The translations under genes were made by a program, and so were the position numbers. This document shows positions 23,121-32,288 of a DNA stretch of 64,000 nt, piece after piece. The notes under the pieces are model-generated. The model did not search any database. It was not told the origin of the DNA and saw nothing but the letters and a program-made list of their open reading frames with translations. The number at the start of each line of letters is the position of its first letter. Within the stretch, counting starts at the first letter, position 1. The DNA is from Propioniciclava sp. MC1595 (lineage in GTDB: Bacteria > Actinomycetota > Actinomycetes > Propionibacteriales > Propionibacteriaceae): NCBI RefSeq assembly GCF_017569205.1, contig NZ_CP071870.1:930001-994000 (forward strand), written 5' to 3'.

Positions 23121-24635
23121 GTGGCCGACACCGATGAGAACGCACCCGCCGGGGGTGGGCGGAGCGCCGTGGTGGACGTCGGTGACGGGCTCGCCGTCGC
23201 CTTCGCGATCGCCGCGCACGACCCCGTAGCCGCACCGGGCGCGGACACCGCGGTGGCCACCGTCGCCGCCGACCTGCGCGCGGCCGGTGTCGAACCGCTG
23301 GCCGTCCTCGACGCCGTCCACGTCGGCCCGTGGGACGCCGACGCCACCGTCGACCTCCTCCCGCGCCTCGTCGCCGGGCTGGCCGCCGACGCGCGCCGCC
23401 TCGACTTGCCGGGCCTGGGCGGCCTGCTCGTGGCCGACGAGGTCTACGCCGACGCCCCGCTGGCCCACGCGGTCGCGGTCGGTGTCGTGGACCCCGAGGC
23501 GACTACCACCCCGCCCGCCGCGCCTCCGGCAGCAGGCGCGATGCCCCCGCCCGCCCGTCCGGGCTGGATCGACCGGGTGAACGCCGACCGCGCCGAGGAC
23601 CTGCCGCGCGCGACCACGGGCGACGGGCTGGGCGAGCAGGTGCTGCGCCTGGCCGGCTCGCCCGCGCTGGCCGACCGGGCCTGGGCCTCCGAGCAGTACG
23701 ACCGGTACGTCCGCGGCGACACGGTGCTGTCCGCCCCCGAGGGCGTCGGCCTGGTGCGCCTGGACGCCGGGACGGGGCGCGGTGCCGCGCTCGCCGTGAC
23801 CGGCAACCCCCGCTTCGCCCTGCTCAACCCGTACCTGGGTGCCCAGCTCGCCCTCGCCGAGGGCGTGCGCCGGGTGGCCGCCGCCGGGGCCGAGCCCCGG
23901 GGCGCGCTCGCCTGCCTCGACGCCGGCCACGCGGACGCCCCGGCCGCGGCCTGGCAGCGCGACGAGATGCGCCTCGGGCTGGTCGACGCCGCCGACCGCC
24001 TGGGCCTCACCCTGCCGGCCGCGTGCGGCCGCCTGCACGACCGCGCGGGGGGCGCCGCCCTGCACCCCACGCCGGTGGTCGCCACGCTCGGCACCCTCGA
24101 CGACGTCGCCACCCGGACGCCCGGGGGCTTCGCGCACCCCGGCGACGCCGTGGTGCTGCTCGGCCGCACCGGGGCGGAGCTGTCCGGGTCGGCGTGGGCC
24201 GGCGCCGTGCACGGGCACCTGGGCGGCATGCCCCCGTTCCCCGACCCGGCCGCCGAGGCCGCCCTCGCGGGCGTCCTGGTCGACGCGGCCCGTGCGGGCA
24301 TCCTCAGCTCGGCCCGCGCCCTGGCCGCCGGCGGGCTCGCGCAGACGCTGGTCGAGGCCGCCCTGCGCCACGACCTCGGGGTTTCGCTGACCCTGCCCGA
24401 GGGCGACCCCACGGTGACGCTGTTCGCCGAGTCCCCGGCGCGGGCGCTCGTGTCGGTCTCGGGGCAGCACTACGACGCGCTGCGCCGCTCCTGCGCCGCG
24501 GCCGGCGTGCCCGTCACGCGCCTGGGTGAGGTGCTCGAGCAGCCCGCCCTCGAGGTGCTCGGCCAGTTCACCCTCGGCCTGGCCGACCTCCGCGCCGCCT
24601 GGGGCACGCCGCTGCGCGCCGCGATGGAGGGCTGA
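23121..24635 (+). CDS. purL: Degenerate, shortened FGAM synthase PurL homolog
   Basis: It is 504 residues against about 750 for the usual small PurL. The N-terminal part begins directly at VVDVGDGLAVAFAIAAHDPV, where PurL has the ATP-binding ESHNHPS stretch; the upstream WSEHCSYK catalytic segment and much of the first AIRS-C domain are missing. The second half is recognisable (AVTGNPRFALLNPYLGAQLALAEG, LHPTPVVATLGTLDDV), but TTDGNPR, GNVSLYNE and SEGGLA are altered. FGAM synthesis by this protein is very unlikely. A TAGATT box 7 nt before GTG 23121 suggests it is transcribed without a leader. It lies at the normal purL position ahead of purF. Confidence 0.8.
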   Translation: MADTDENAPAGGGRSAVVDVGDGLAVAFAIAAHDPVAAPGADTAVATVAADLRAAGVEPLAVLDAVHVGPWDADATVDLLPRLVAGLAADARRLDLPGLGGLLVADEVYADAPLAHAVAVGVVDPEATTTPPAAPPAAGAMPPPARPGWIDRVNADRAEDLPRATTGDGLGEQVLRLAGSPALADRAWASEQYDRYVRGDTVLSAPEGVGLVRLDAGTGRGAALAVTGNPRFALLNPYLGAQLALAEGVRRVAAAGAEPRGALACLDAGHADAPAAAWQRDEMRLGLVDAADRLGLTLPAACGRLHDRAGGAALHPTPVVATLGTLDDVATRTPGGFAHPGDAVVLLGRTGAELSGSAWAGAVHGHLGGMPPFPDPAAEAALAGVLVDAARAGILSSARALAAGGLAQTLVEAALRHDLGVSLTLPEGDPTVTLFAESPARALVSVSGQHYDALRRSCAAAGVPVTRLGEVLEQPALEVLGQFTLGLADLRAAWGTPLRAAMEG

Positions 24636-25153
24636 TGGACCAGCAGCCGCCCCCGCGGTGGGACCCGCCCTCCGCGTGGGATCCACCCACGGCCTGGAAA
24701 CGGCCGGTCGAGCCGCAGGCGGCACCGAGCCCGGGGCCCGCCCAGCCGGCCTCCCCGCCGGCGTACGGCTGGCCCGCGCCCGCGGCGTCCGAACTGCCCG
24801 TCTGGTACCCGCCCCCGCCGAGCGACCCGCCCCTGGTCGGGCGGGAGCGCACCTGGGTTCCGGCGAGCCACTGGGTGGCGCTGGTGACCACCTGGCTGGG
24901 GCCGTTCGTGATCCTGATGACCGTGGGGGAGTCGCACCCCCGCGTGCGCGAGCACGCACTGGAATCGCTGAACTTCGAGATCACCTTCTGGTTCGGGATG
25001 CTGCTGGCCTCGCTCGGCACGTTCGTGCTCGTCGGCTACGTGTTCCTGGTGCTGCTGCCGATCCTGTGGGTGATGCTGCGGGTGCTCGCCACGATCGACG
25101 CGGCCGCCGGCAAGAAGGTCCGCTATCCGCTCACCGTGCGCCTGGTGCGGTGA
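24635..25153 (+). CDS. DUF4870-like small membrane protein with Pro-rich N-terminus
   Basis: This 172-residue protein has about 75 Pro/Ala/Trp-rich residues and then a domain with membrane segments (WVALVTTWLGPFVILMTV, FWFGMLLASLGTFVLVGYVFLVLLPILWVML) and HPRVREHALESLNFEITF between them, the DUF4870/Tic20-like signature. Its ATG overlaps the purL TGA by one base, so it is coupled to it. The function is unknown. The Pro-rich tail is probably cytoplasmic and could bind partners. Confidence 0.75.
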   Translation: MDQQPPPRWDPPSAWDPPTAWKRPVEPQAAPSPGPAQPASPPAYGWPAPAASELPVWYPPPPSDPPLVGRERTWVPASHWVALVTTWLGPFVILMTVGESHPRVREHALESLNFEITFWFGMLLASLGTFVLVGYVFLVLLPILWVMLRVLATIDAAAGKKVRYPLTVRLVR

Positions 25154-25205
25154 CGTCGTGGGCATCGGGGTCCGCGGGGGTCGGGGCGGCACTAGACTCA
25201 CTCCA

Positions 25206-26675
25206 GTGACGCGCGCCCTGCACCTGCTCGACCCGGTCGGCGACCCCAAGCCCAACGAGGAGTGCGGCGTCTTCGGCGTCTGGGCCCCCGGCGAAGAGGT
25301 CGCCAAGCTCACCTACTTCGGCCTGTTCGCGCTGCAGCACCGCGGCCAGGAGTCGGCCGGCATCTCGGTCAGCAACGGCGAACGCATCATGGTCTTCAAG
25401 GACATGGGCCTGGTCTCCCAGGTCTTCGACGAGCCCACGCTGAACTCCCTGCTCGGCCACCTGGCGATCGGGCACACGCGCTACTCGACCACCGGGGCGT
25501 CCGTCTGGAAGAACGCCCAGCCGACCTACCGCGCCACGCCCAACGGCGGGCTGGCGCTGGCGCACAACGGCAACCTGACCAATACCCCCGAGCTGGAGGC
25601 CTGGCTGCGCGAGCGCGACGCGCACGCCAAGGTCGCCAGCAAGGAATCGATGGACTCCACGAACGACACGTGGCTGGTCACGTCGCTGCTGGCGACCTTC
25701 ACCGACTCGACGTGGGACGCCGCGCTCTCCGTCCTGCCCCGCCTGCAGGGCGCGTTCTGCTTCACGTTCATGGACGACAACGCCCTGTATGCCGCCCGCG
25801 ACCCGCAGGGCGTGCGGCCCTTGGTGCTCGGACGCCTCGAGCGCGGCTGGGTCGTCGCCTCCGAGACCGCGGCGCTGGACATCGTGGGCGCGACCTTCAT
25901 CCGCGAGGTGGAGCCCGGCGAGCTGATCTGCGTCGACTCCGGCGGCCTCCGCTCGGCGCGCTTCGCCGAGGCCAACCCCAAGGGCTGCCTGTTCGAGTAC
26001 GTGTACCTGGCCCGCCCCGACACCGTGATCGCCGACCGCCGCGTGCACACCACCCGTGTCGAGATCGGCCGCACGCTGGCGCTGGAGTCCCCGGTGGACG
26101 CCGACCTCGTCATCCCGACGCCCGAGTCGGGCATCCCGAGCGCGGTCGGCTACGCCGAGGCCTCGGGCATCCCGTACGGGCTGGGCCTGGTCAAGAACAG
26201 CTACGTGGGCCGCACGTTCATCCAGCCGTCGCAGACGCTGCGCCAGCTGGGCATCCGGCTCAAGCTGAACCCGATCCGCGACGTCATCGAGGGCAAGCGC
26301 CTCATCGTCGTCGACGACTCGATCGTGCGCGGCAACACCCAGCGCGCGTTGGTGAAGATGCTGCGCGAGGCGGGCGCCGCCGAGGTGCATGTCCGGATCG
26401 CCTCCCCGCCCGTGGAGTGGCCCTGCTTCTACGGCATCGACTTCGCCACGCGCGCCGAGCTCATCGCGCCCGGCATGAACGTCGACGAGATCTGCCGTTC
26501 CATCGGCGCCGACTCCCTGGCCTACATCTCGCTGGAGGGGCTGGTCGCCTCCACCGGGCTGCCGAAGAAGCGGTTGTGCCGGGCGTGCTTCGACGGCCAC
26601 TACCCGATCCCCGTGCCGCCCCGCGCGGCGGAGCAGATGCGCCTGATCGCGCAGGAAGGTGACGACGATGACTGA
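25206..26675 (+). CDS. purF: Amidophosphoribosyltransferase
   Basis: This 489-residue enzyme makes phosphoribosylamine from PRPP and glutamine, the first step of purine synthesis. After a short propeptide the N-terminal nucleophile is C20 (NEECGVFGVWAPG). The PRPP loop is IVVDDSIVRGNTQ. Late cysteines (EWPCFYGI, KRLCRACFDG) fit the Fe-S type found in B. subtilis. GTG 25206 lies 7 nt after TAGACT, a leaderless start. It overlaps purM by 8 nt. It appears intact, unlike the upstream purS, purQ and purL. Confidence 0.96.
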   Translation: MTRALHLLDPVGDPKPNEECGVFGVWAPGEEVAKLTYFGLFALQHRGQESAGISVSNGERIMVFKDMGLVSQVFDEPTLNSLLGHLAIGHTRYSTTGASVWKNAQPTYRATPNGGLALAHNGNLTNTPELEAWLRERDAHAKVASKESMDSTNDTWLVTSLLATFTDSTWDAALSVLPRLQGAFCFTFMDDNALYAARDPQGVRPLVLGRLERGWVVASETAALDIVGATFIREVEPGELICVDSGGLRSARFAEANPKGCLFEYVYLARPDTVIADRRVHTTRVEIGRTLALESPVDADLVIPTPESGIPSAVGYAEASGIPYGLGLVKNSYVGRTFIQPSQTLRQLGIRLKLNPIRDVIEGKRLIVVDDSIVRGNTQRALVKMLREAGAAEVHVRIASPPVEWPCFYGIDFATRAELIAPGMNVDEICRSIGADSLAYISLEGLVASTGLPKKRLCRACFDGHYPIPVPPRAAEQMRLIAQEGDDDD

Positions 26676-27729
26676 GGCCCGGAGCGCCTACGCCGCCGCC
26701 GGTGTCGACATCGAGGCCGGTGACCGCGCCGTCGAGCTGATGAAGGCCCACGTCGCGCGCACCCACCGCCCCGAGGTGCTGGGCGGGCTGGGCGGCTTCG
26801 CCGGGTTCTTCGACGCGTCGGCGTTCAAGGCCTACGACCACCCCGTGCTGGCCACCTCCACCGACGGCGTCGGCACGAAGGTCGCCATCGCGCAGGCCCT
26901 CGACAAGCACGACACCATCGGCTTCGACCTGATCGGCATGCTCGTCGACGACCTCGTCGTCGTGGGCGCCGAGCCGCTGTTCGTCACCGACTACATCGCC
27001 TGCGGCAAGGTGGTCCCCGAGCGGATCGCCGACATCGTCAAGGGCATCGCCGCCGCCTGCGAGGTCGCCGGCGCCGCGCTGCTGGGCGGTGAGACCGCCG
27101 AGCACCCCGGCCTGCTGGAGGCCGACGAGTACGACATCGCCGGCGCCACCACGGGCGTCGTGGAGCGCTCGAAGATCCTCGGGCCGGACCGCGTCCGGGC
27201 CGGCGACGTGGTCGTCGCGCTGGCGTCCTCGGGCCTGCACTCCAACGGCTACTCGCTGGTGCGCCACGTGCTGCTCAACCAGGCCGGCTGGGCGCTGGAC
27301 CGCGACGTCCCCGAACTCGGCACAACGCTGGGGGAGACCCTGCTCACGCCGACGCAGGTCTACGCGCGCGACATCCTCGCGCTCGTCGACGCCGCCGAGG
27401 TGCACGCGATCAGCCACGTCACCGGCGGCGGCCTGGCCAACAACCTGGCCCGGGTGCTGCCCGCCGGCGTCGCCGCGACCCTGCGTCGCGACAGCTGGAC
27501 GCCGCCCGCGATCTTCTCCCTGGTGCAGCAGGTCGGCAAGGTGAGCCAGCCCGACATCGAGGCGACCCTCAACATGGGCGTCGGCATGGCGTTGGTGGCC
27601 CCCGCCGAGTCCGTCGACCAGCTGGTGCGCACGGCGTCCGAGCGTGGGCTGGAGGCCTGGGTGCTCGGGGAGACGCAGGCCGTCGAGGGCCCGGCACGGG
27701 TCGAGATGGCGGGGGAGCACGCGGGCTGA
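26668..27729 (+). CDS. purM: AIR synthase (phosphoribosylformylglycinamidine cyclo-ligase)
   Basis: This 353-residue enzyme closes the imidazole ring of FGAM to AIR with ATP. STDGVGTKVAIAQALDKHDTIG, VDDLVVVGAEPLFVTDYIACGK, GGETAEHPG and HVTGGGLANNLARVLP cover the expected ATP and substrate sites at normal length. It needs FGAM as substrate, so its intact state shows that the cell still makes FGAM in spite of the broken purSQL genes. It overlaps purF and is followed by a hairpin. Confidence 0.95.
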   Translation: MTEARSAYAAAGVDIEAGDRAVELMKAHVARTHRPEVLGGLGGFAGFFDASAFKAYDHPVLATSTDGVGTKVAIAQALDKHDTIGFDLIGMLVDDLVVVGAEPLFVTDYIACGKVVPERIADIVKGIAAACEVAGAALLGGETAEHPGLLEADEYDIAGATTGVVERSKILGPDRVRAGDVVVALASSGLHSNGYSLVRHVLLNQAGWALDRDVPELGTTLGETLLTPTQVYARDILALVDAAEVHAISHVTGGGLANNLARVLPAGVAATLRRDSWTPPAIFSLVQQVGKVSQPDIEATLNMGVGMALVAPAESVDQLVRTASERGLEAWVLGETQAVEGPARVEMAGEHAG

Positions 27730-27742
27730 GCCGCACCCCCTG

Positions 27743-27769
27743 ACACGCGCAGCCGGTTGCCGCGCGTGT
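27743..27769 (+). terminator. Hairpin after purM
   Basis: An 8-bp stem, ACACGCGC (27743-27750) with GCGCGTGT (27762-27769) and an 11-nt loop, starts 13 nt past the purM stop. It is a moderate terminator candidate ahead of the separate promoter of the DUF3073 gene. Confidence 0.45.
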
Positions 27770-27782
27770 GTACGGACCTGCT

Positions 27783-27810
27783 TTGTCCCGCCCCGGAACT
27801 CGGGTACCAT
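27783..27810 (+). promoter_or_regulatory. Promoter of the DUF3073 gene
   Basis: TTGTCC (27783-27788) and TACCAT (27805-27810) with a 16-bp spacer look like a vegetative promoter. A leader of about 60 nt, with an AAGGGGG-type ribosome site, follows before the ATG at 27878. Confidence 0.5.
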
Positions 27811-27877
27811 CGGCCTCACGACAGACACATCCTCACGCGGCTAGACCGCCAGAAATGCTAAGGGGGTCGACCCGGAC

Positions 27878-28111
27878 ATGGGGCGCGGCCGTGCAAAGGC
27901 GAAGCAGACCAAGGTCGCTCGCGATCTCAAGTACCGTACCTTCGACACGGACTTCTCTTCTCTCGAACGCGAACTCCGGGGCGGTCAGTCGTCCTGGACC
28001 GAGTCGCCGGCCGAGGAGGAGACCGACGAGTACGAAGACCCGTACGCGGAGGATGACGAAGACGACGACGAGGGCGATGACTACGTCGAGCAGGGCCGCA
28101 ACTACGGCTGA
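27878..28111 (+). CDS. DUF3073 small acidic protein
   Basis: This 77-residue protein starts GRGRAKAKQTKVARDLKY, the actinobacterial DUF3073 signature, and ends in a strongly acidic tail (EDDEDDDEGDDYVEQG). The basic head with an acidic tail suggests a nucleic-acid or ribosome-associated role, but none is established. It keeps its usual actinobacterial place after purM, supporting that this is the ancestral purine locus. Confidence 0.9.
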   Translation: MGRGRAKAKQTKVARDLKYRTFDTDFSSLERELRGGQSSWTESPAEEETDEYEDPYAEDDEDDDEGDDYVEQGRNYG

Positions 28112-29159
28112 GCCCGCTCCCGACGAGGTGCTCTCCCTTCCACCCGAAGTACCGGTGCCCGACGAGGTGCCGCAGGGCTGGCGTCCCGACACGCTGCTGG
28201 ACGGCTTCGAGAGCCTCACGCTGACGCTCGAGACCGAGTCCCTGCCCGACGAGGGTGACGAACCCCTGTGCGCGACGCTCGTGCGTCGCGTCGACCCCCG
28301 CCTCCGCACGGCGACGCGCGCCGTCGTGCACGTGCACGGGTGGAACGACTACTTCTTCCACCCCCACGTGGCGGACTTCTGGGAGGACCAGGGCTTCGCC
28401 TTCCACGCCCTCGACCTGCGCCGCTACGGTCGCAGCCTGCGGCCCGGCCAGCTGCGAGGCTACATCGCCGACCTCGACGACTACGCCGAGGAGCTCGACG
28501 CCGCCCTCGCGGTGGTGCGGGAGTCCCACGACAGCGTGCTGCTGACCGGGCACTCGACGGGCGGGCTGACGGTGTCGCTGTACGCGAGCCAACGCCCCGG
28601 CGCGCTGGCCGGGCTGGTGCTCAACTCGCCGTGGCTCGACATGTGGGGCCCGCCCGCGGTCACCTCGATGCTCAAGCCGCTGCTGCGCGAGTGGAGCAAG
28701 CGGGCGCCGACGTCGGTGTTCCCGGTGCCCGAGTCGGAGGAGAACGTCTACGCCCGCGCCATGCACGCCTCGTACGGCGGCGAGTGGGACTACTCCTTCG
28801 ACCTCAAGACCGAGGCGGCCGAGCCGATCCGGGTCGGCTGGTTCCGGGCGATCCTGCAGGGCCACGCCCGCGTCGCGCGCGGGCTGGACATCGACTGCCC
28901 GGTGCTCGTCACGACCTCGGGCAAGACGCTGTGGCTGCGCCGCTACAGCGACGAGGCCCGTGAGGCCGACATCGTGCTCGACGTCAACCGGATCAACGCC
29001 GTCGCGTGGCGGCTGGGGCCGCTGGTGACGACCGCCCGCATCGAGGGCGGCACCCACGACCTGGCGCTCTCGCCGCCCGACGCGCGGAGGCGCTGGTTCG
29101 AGGCCATCGCGACGTGGGTGCGCGCGTACGCGCCCCCACCGCTGCCGCTCGAGGACTGA
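28077..29159 (+). CDS. Alpha/beta hydrolase (serine aminopeptidase S33 / lysophospholipase-like)
   Basis: This 360-residue hydrolase has the nucleophile elbow LLTGHSTGGLTVSLYA, an oxyanion region VVHVHGWNDYFFHPH and a C-terminal His in IEGGTHDLALSP. It is cytoplasmic and has no signal. ATG 28077 overlaps the DUF3073 gene by 35 nt; GTG 28128 would avoid the overlap and give 343 residues, so the start is uncertain. Substrate unknown; monoacylglycerol lipase-like activity is possible. Confidence 0.8.
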   Translation: MTTSSRAATTAEPAPDEVLSLPPEVPVPDEVPQGWRPDTLLDGFESLTLTLETESLPDEGDEPLCATLVRRVDPRLRTATRAVVHVHGWNDYFFHPHVADFWEDQGFAFHALDLRRYGRSLRPGQLRGYIADLDDYAEELDAALAVVRESHDSVLLTGHSTGGLTVSLYASQRPGALAGLVLNSPWLDMWGPPAVTSMLKPLLREWSKRAPTSVFPVPESEENVYARAMHASYGGEWDYSFDLKTEAAEPIRVGWFRAILQGHARVARGLDIDCPVLVTTSGKTLWLRRYSDEAREADIVLDVNRINAVAWRLGPLVTTARIEGGTHDLALSPPDARRRWFEAIATWVRAYAPPPLPLED

Positions 29160-29171
29160 CCAGCCGGGCGG

Positions 29172-31592
29172 TCAGCCCGTGACCACCCACGTGGACGCCG
29201 CCGCGCGCCGGCCCGCGAGGTCGTGCACGACCGCGCGGTACTCCAGCACCGCACCCGGCCCGAGCTCGCGGGTGTCGTGGAACACCCGGAAGTCGGGGTT
29301 GTCGTCGGTGCCCAGCGGCTGCCAGTCGGCCACCCCGAGCGGGCGCACCCAGAAGCTCACCTCGGTGAACCCGGACGCCTCGACGGCGGCCTCGAGCTCC
29401 ACCCGACCCTTCACCTCGGACCCCGCGGCGAGGTCGAGGCCGACGGTGGGGGCGGCGTCCGGCTGCGGCATGGGGGCGGTGCCCCGCAGCACGACCGCCG
29501 ACAGCGGCGGGACCGGGAACGCCAGCGCCCCGTCGGCCGCCGCGGTGGTCCCGGGGCCGCCCGGGGTGTCGCCGACGGCGAGCGACTCGAACGCCACGCC
29601 GGGCGACCAGGTCGTGACCTTGGCCTCGCGCTCCATGACCGAGTTGTTGAGCGCGACCACGTACTCGGTGCCGGTGGCCCGGTCGATGCGGGAGAACGCC
29701 AGCACGCCCGGGCCCGAGCCCACCTGCCGCGTGATCTGGGCACCGTCGGCGAGCGCGGGGTGCTCCTCGCGCAGCGCCGCGAGCGCGGCGAGGCGGCGGT
29801 ACAGCGGGTGGTCGATGTCGTAGCGGTCGCGCGCGCCCGGCTCGGCGCCGACGACCTGCTCCTGCGCGTACTGCTCCACCTGGGTGGCGAACAGGCTCTG
29901 CCGGGCGTCCTGGTCGCCCCCGCTGCCGACGAGGCCCTGCTCGTCGCCGTAGTAGACCACCGGCTGGCCGCGGGACAGGAACATCAGGTCGTGCGCCAGC
30001 GCGGTGCGGGCCAGCAGTTCGTCGCCCTCGACGCCGCCGCGGAGCATCCCGGCGACCCGGCCCATGTCGTGGTTCCCAACGAAGGTCGGCAGCTGGTAGG
30101 CGTTGCTGTCGGCGTCGGTGTAGCGGTCGTCCTCGGCCCAGACCGCCGCCATCTCCTGGGTGCCGGTGCCGCGGGCGAACTTCAGCGCCCCCTCCTGGAA
30201 GCCAAAGTCGAGCGCCGCCGGGAGCTTGCCCGTCGTCGTGTAGCGGCTGGTCAGGGTCGCGTCGGTGGAGTAGACCTCGCCGAACATGAAGAAGTCGTCG
30301 TTGCCGGCCTCTGCCGCCGCGGTGCGCATGCGCTCGGCGAAGACCTGCCAGAACTCGATGTTCACGTGCTTGACCGTGTCGATGCGGAACCCGTCGATGC
30401 CGAAACGGACCCACTCGGCGTAGACCTCGGACATGCCCTCGACCACCTCGGGGCGCTCGGTGAACAGGTCGTCCAGGCCGAAGAAGTCGCCGTACTCGTC
30501 GGACTCGCCGCTGAACGTCGAGTTGCCCCGGTTGTGGTACATCGTCGGGTCGTTCAGCCATTCCGGGGCCTTGACGGTGGCGTCCTCGGGGCGCGGGAAG
30601 ACCGGGGTGTACGGGAACGACGTGGCGGCGTCCAGTGCGGGGAAGTCGGGGCTGCCAGCCAGCGCCCGGTCGTCGAACTCGTTGCCCTGCGCGTCCTTGT
30701 ACGGCTCGATCGTCTTGCCGACGTAGGCGTTGCGGTCCTCGGCGCGAGCGATGACGTCAGCGGTGTGGTTGGCCACCACGTCCATGAACACCTTCATCCC
30801 GCGCGCGTGCGCGGCGTCGACCAGCTCGCGCAGCGCCTCGGTGCCGCCCAGGTGCGGGTCGACCTGCGTGAAGTCGGTGATCCAGTAGCCGTGGTAGCCC
30901 GCGCTGGCGTTGTCGCCCTCGCCCTGGACGGGCTTGTTGACCAGCGGGGGCGTGATCCAGATCGCGGTGGCGCCCAAGCCCTGCACGTAGTCGAGCTTCT
31001 CGGTCAGGCCGCGCAGGTCGCCGCCGTGGTAGTAGGCCTTGTGGGTGGGGTCGAGGCCGGTGGCCCTCCGGTCGCCGGCCAGGCCGCCGGCGTCGTTGCC
31101 CGGGTCGCCGTTCGCGAAGCGGTCGGTCATCACGAAGTAGATCCGCTCGCGGGTCAGCGCCGAGCGCAGGGACGCCTGGGCGAGGTCGGCGTCCTCGGGC
31201 AGCTCGGCGCCCGCCGGCGTCGGGGGCTCGGCCCGCACGACGTGGCCGGCGGGGTCGTAGGTGAACCGGACCTTCGCCGGGCCGGGCAGGGAGAGGGCGA
31301 GGTTGTCGCCGTCGCGGGCTCCGCGGGCGCCGTAGTTCTCCTCCCAGCCGCCGGTGCGGGTGACCTTGAACTCGTGGCCGCCGGCGGGAAGGTCGAGCTC
31401 GACGCTGTGGCGGCCATCGGTGGGGGTCATACCGGTCTCGCCGCACGAGACGTCCCACTCGGTTGCGCAGCCGACGGCGGGCTGGAAGCTGCCGACGAGC
31501 GTGAACTCCGCGGGCGGGCGCGGCTGGGTGCAGCCGGTGCTCATCACGGCCGCCGTGGCCACGAGTGCTGCGGCGAGGGCTCGGGTCTTCAT
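29172..31592 (-). CDS. Secreted GH13 alpha-amylase family lipoprotein
   Basis: This 806-residue protein has a signal peptide with lipobox STGC (Cys 21), an N-terminal domain resembling a starch-binding/pullulanase linker (about 30-110), a GH13 barrel and C-terminal beta domains. Catalytic sites are GFRIDTVKHV (nucleophile Asp), MFGEVYS (acid Glu) and FVGNHDMGR (third Asp); MDVVANHTADV is region I. It would cut alpha-1,4 glucans at the cell surface. ATG 31592 follows a CAGGAGG ribosome site. It lies 13 nt from the convergent hydrolase gene end. Confidence 0.9.
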   Translation of the reverse strand: MKTRALAAALVATAAVMSTGCTQPRPPAEFTLVGSFQPAVGCATEWDVSCGETGMTPTDGRHSVELDLPAGGHEFKVTRTGGWEENYGARGARDGDNLALSLPGPAKVRFTYDPAGHVVRAEPPTPAGAELPEDADLAQASLRSALTRERIYFVMTDRFANGDPGNDAGGLAGDRRATGLDPTHKAYYHGGDLRGLTEKLDYVQGLGATAIWITPPLVNKPVQGEGDNASAGYHGYWITDFTQVDPHLGGTEALRELVDAAHARGMKVFMDVVANHTADVIARAEDRNAYVGKTIEPYKDAQGNEFDDRALAGSPDFPALDAATSFPYTPVFPRPEDATVKAPEWLNDPTMYHNRGNSTFSGESDEYGDFFGLDDLFTERPEVVEGMSEVYAEWVRFGIDGFRIDTVKHVNIEFWQVFAERMRTAAAEAGNDDFFMFGEVYSTDATLTSRYTTTGKLPAALDFGFQEGALKFARGTGTQEMAAVWAEDDRYTDADSNAYQLPTFVGNHDMGRVAGMLRGGVEGDELLARTALAHDLMFLSRGQPVVYYGDEQGLVGSGGDQDARQSLFATQVEQYAQEQVVGAEPGARDRYDIDHPLYRRLAALAALREEHPALADGAQITRQVGSGPGVLAFSRIDRATGTEYVVALNNSVMEREAKVTTWSPGVAFESLAVGDTPGGPGTTAAADGALAFPVPPLSAVVLRGTAPMPQPDAAPTVGLDLAAGSEVKGRVELEAAVEASGFTEVSFWVRPLGVADWQPLGTDDNPDFRVFHDTRELGPGAVLEYRAVVHDLAGRRAAASTWVVTG

Positions 31593-31636
31593 GGTCCTCC
31601 TGTGGTCAGGAAGAACCGTAGCGCGCGCGAACAGGG

Positions 31637-32236
31637 TCAGGGGAGGGAGAGGGCCTCGGACGCCGCGCGCTCGGCCTGGGCGACGTACCCGCCCCCGAAG
31701 AGCACGGCGTGGACCAGCAGCGGGTGCACCTGGTGCAGGGGGACCAGATCGCGCCAGCGGTCGGGCAGGTGCTCGGACGCCTCGGCGTACGCCGCCAGCA
31801 CCCGGCCCAGTTGTGGGGCGCGGAACAGGGCGAGCATGGCGAGGTCGGTGATCCGGTGGCCGCCGTGCGCGGCCGGGTCGATGAGGGCCGCGCCGGTGGG
31901 CGTCCAGAGGAGGTTGCCGCTCCACAGGTCGCCGTGGATGCGCGCGGGCGGGGCGGCGTCGTCGAAGTCGCCGGCCTTGAGTCGGTCGCACAGGGCCTCG
32001 AAGACCGGGTGGCGCGCGGCGTGGAGGTAGGGGCGGATCCGGTGTCGGGCGTAGAAGGTGCCCCAGGTCGCCTCGGTGCGGAGGGGGAGCGGGGCGTCGC
32101 CGATGTAGCCGTCGTCGACCGCCAGCACCCGGGCGACGCGGACCGCGCCGGCGTCCGCCAGCCACGCGAGCCCGGCGGCCTCGACGCGGAAGAAGCCTGG
32201 CGGGGCACCCCGGCGGTGCTTGCGGAGGGTCTCCAT
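31637..32236 (-). CDS. Fructosamine-3-kinase family protein with an internal deletion
   Basis: This 199-residue protein is too short; the family is normally about 260-290. The start (HRRGAPPGFFRVEAAGLAWL) and end (ARIHGDLWSGNLLWTPTGAALIDPAAHGGHRITDLAML) match actinobacterial fructosamine kinases, including the catalytic HGDLWSGN and the metal-binding Asp in ALIDP. Between RVLAVDD and GYIGDAPLP (about residues 41-44) some 60 residues of the nucleotide-binding lobe are missing, in frame. Kinase activity is therefore doubtful. Intact members repair glycated proteins. Confidence 0.75.
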   Translation of the reverse strand: METLRKHRRGAPPGFFRVEAAGLAWLADAGAVRVARVLAVDDGYIGDAPLPLRTEATWGTFYARHRIRPYLHAARHPVFEALCDRLKAGDFDDAAPPARIHGDLWSGNLLWTPTGAALIDPAAHGGHRITDLAMLALFRAPQLGRVLAAYAEASEHLPDRWRDLVPLHQVHPLLVHAVLFGGGYVAQAERAASEALSLP

Positions 32237-32288
32237 GGGGCCAGTCTGGCGCACGGTCGCGGACCCCGCCGAGTGGGGAAACGCGAAA

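Noticed and set aside
21216-24959. A 1247-codon minus-strand frame over the chimera, BadF and purL genes
   Set aside because: It spans three genes with recognisable proteins and is only low-complexity Arg/Gly/Pro sequence.
26668-27729. purM as another degenerate purine gene because of GGETAEHPG instead of GGETAEMPG
   Set aside because: Length and all ATP and substrate motifs are normal; a single Met to His change is not enough to call it broken.
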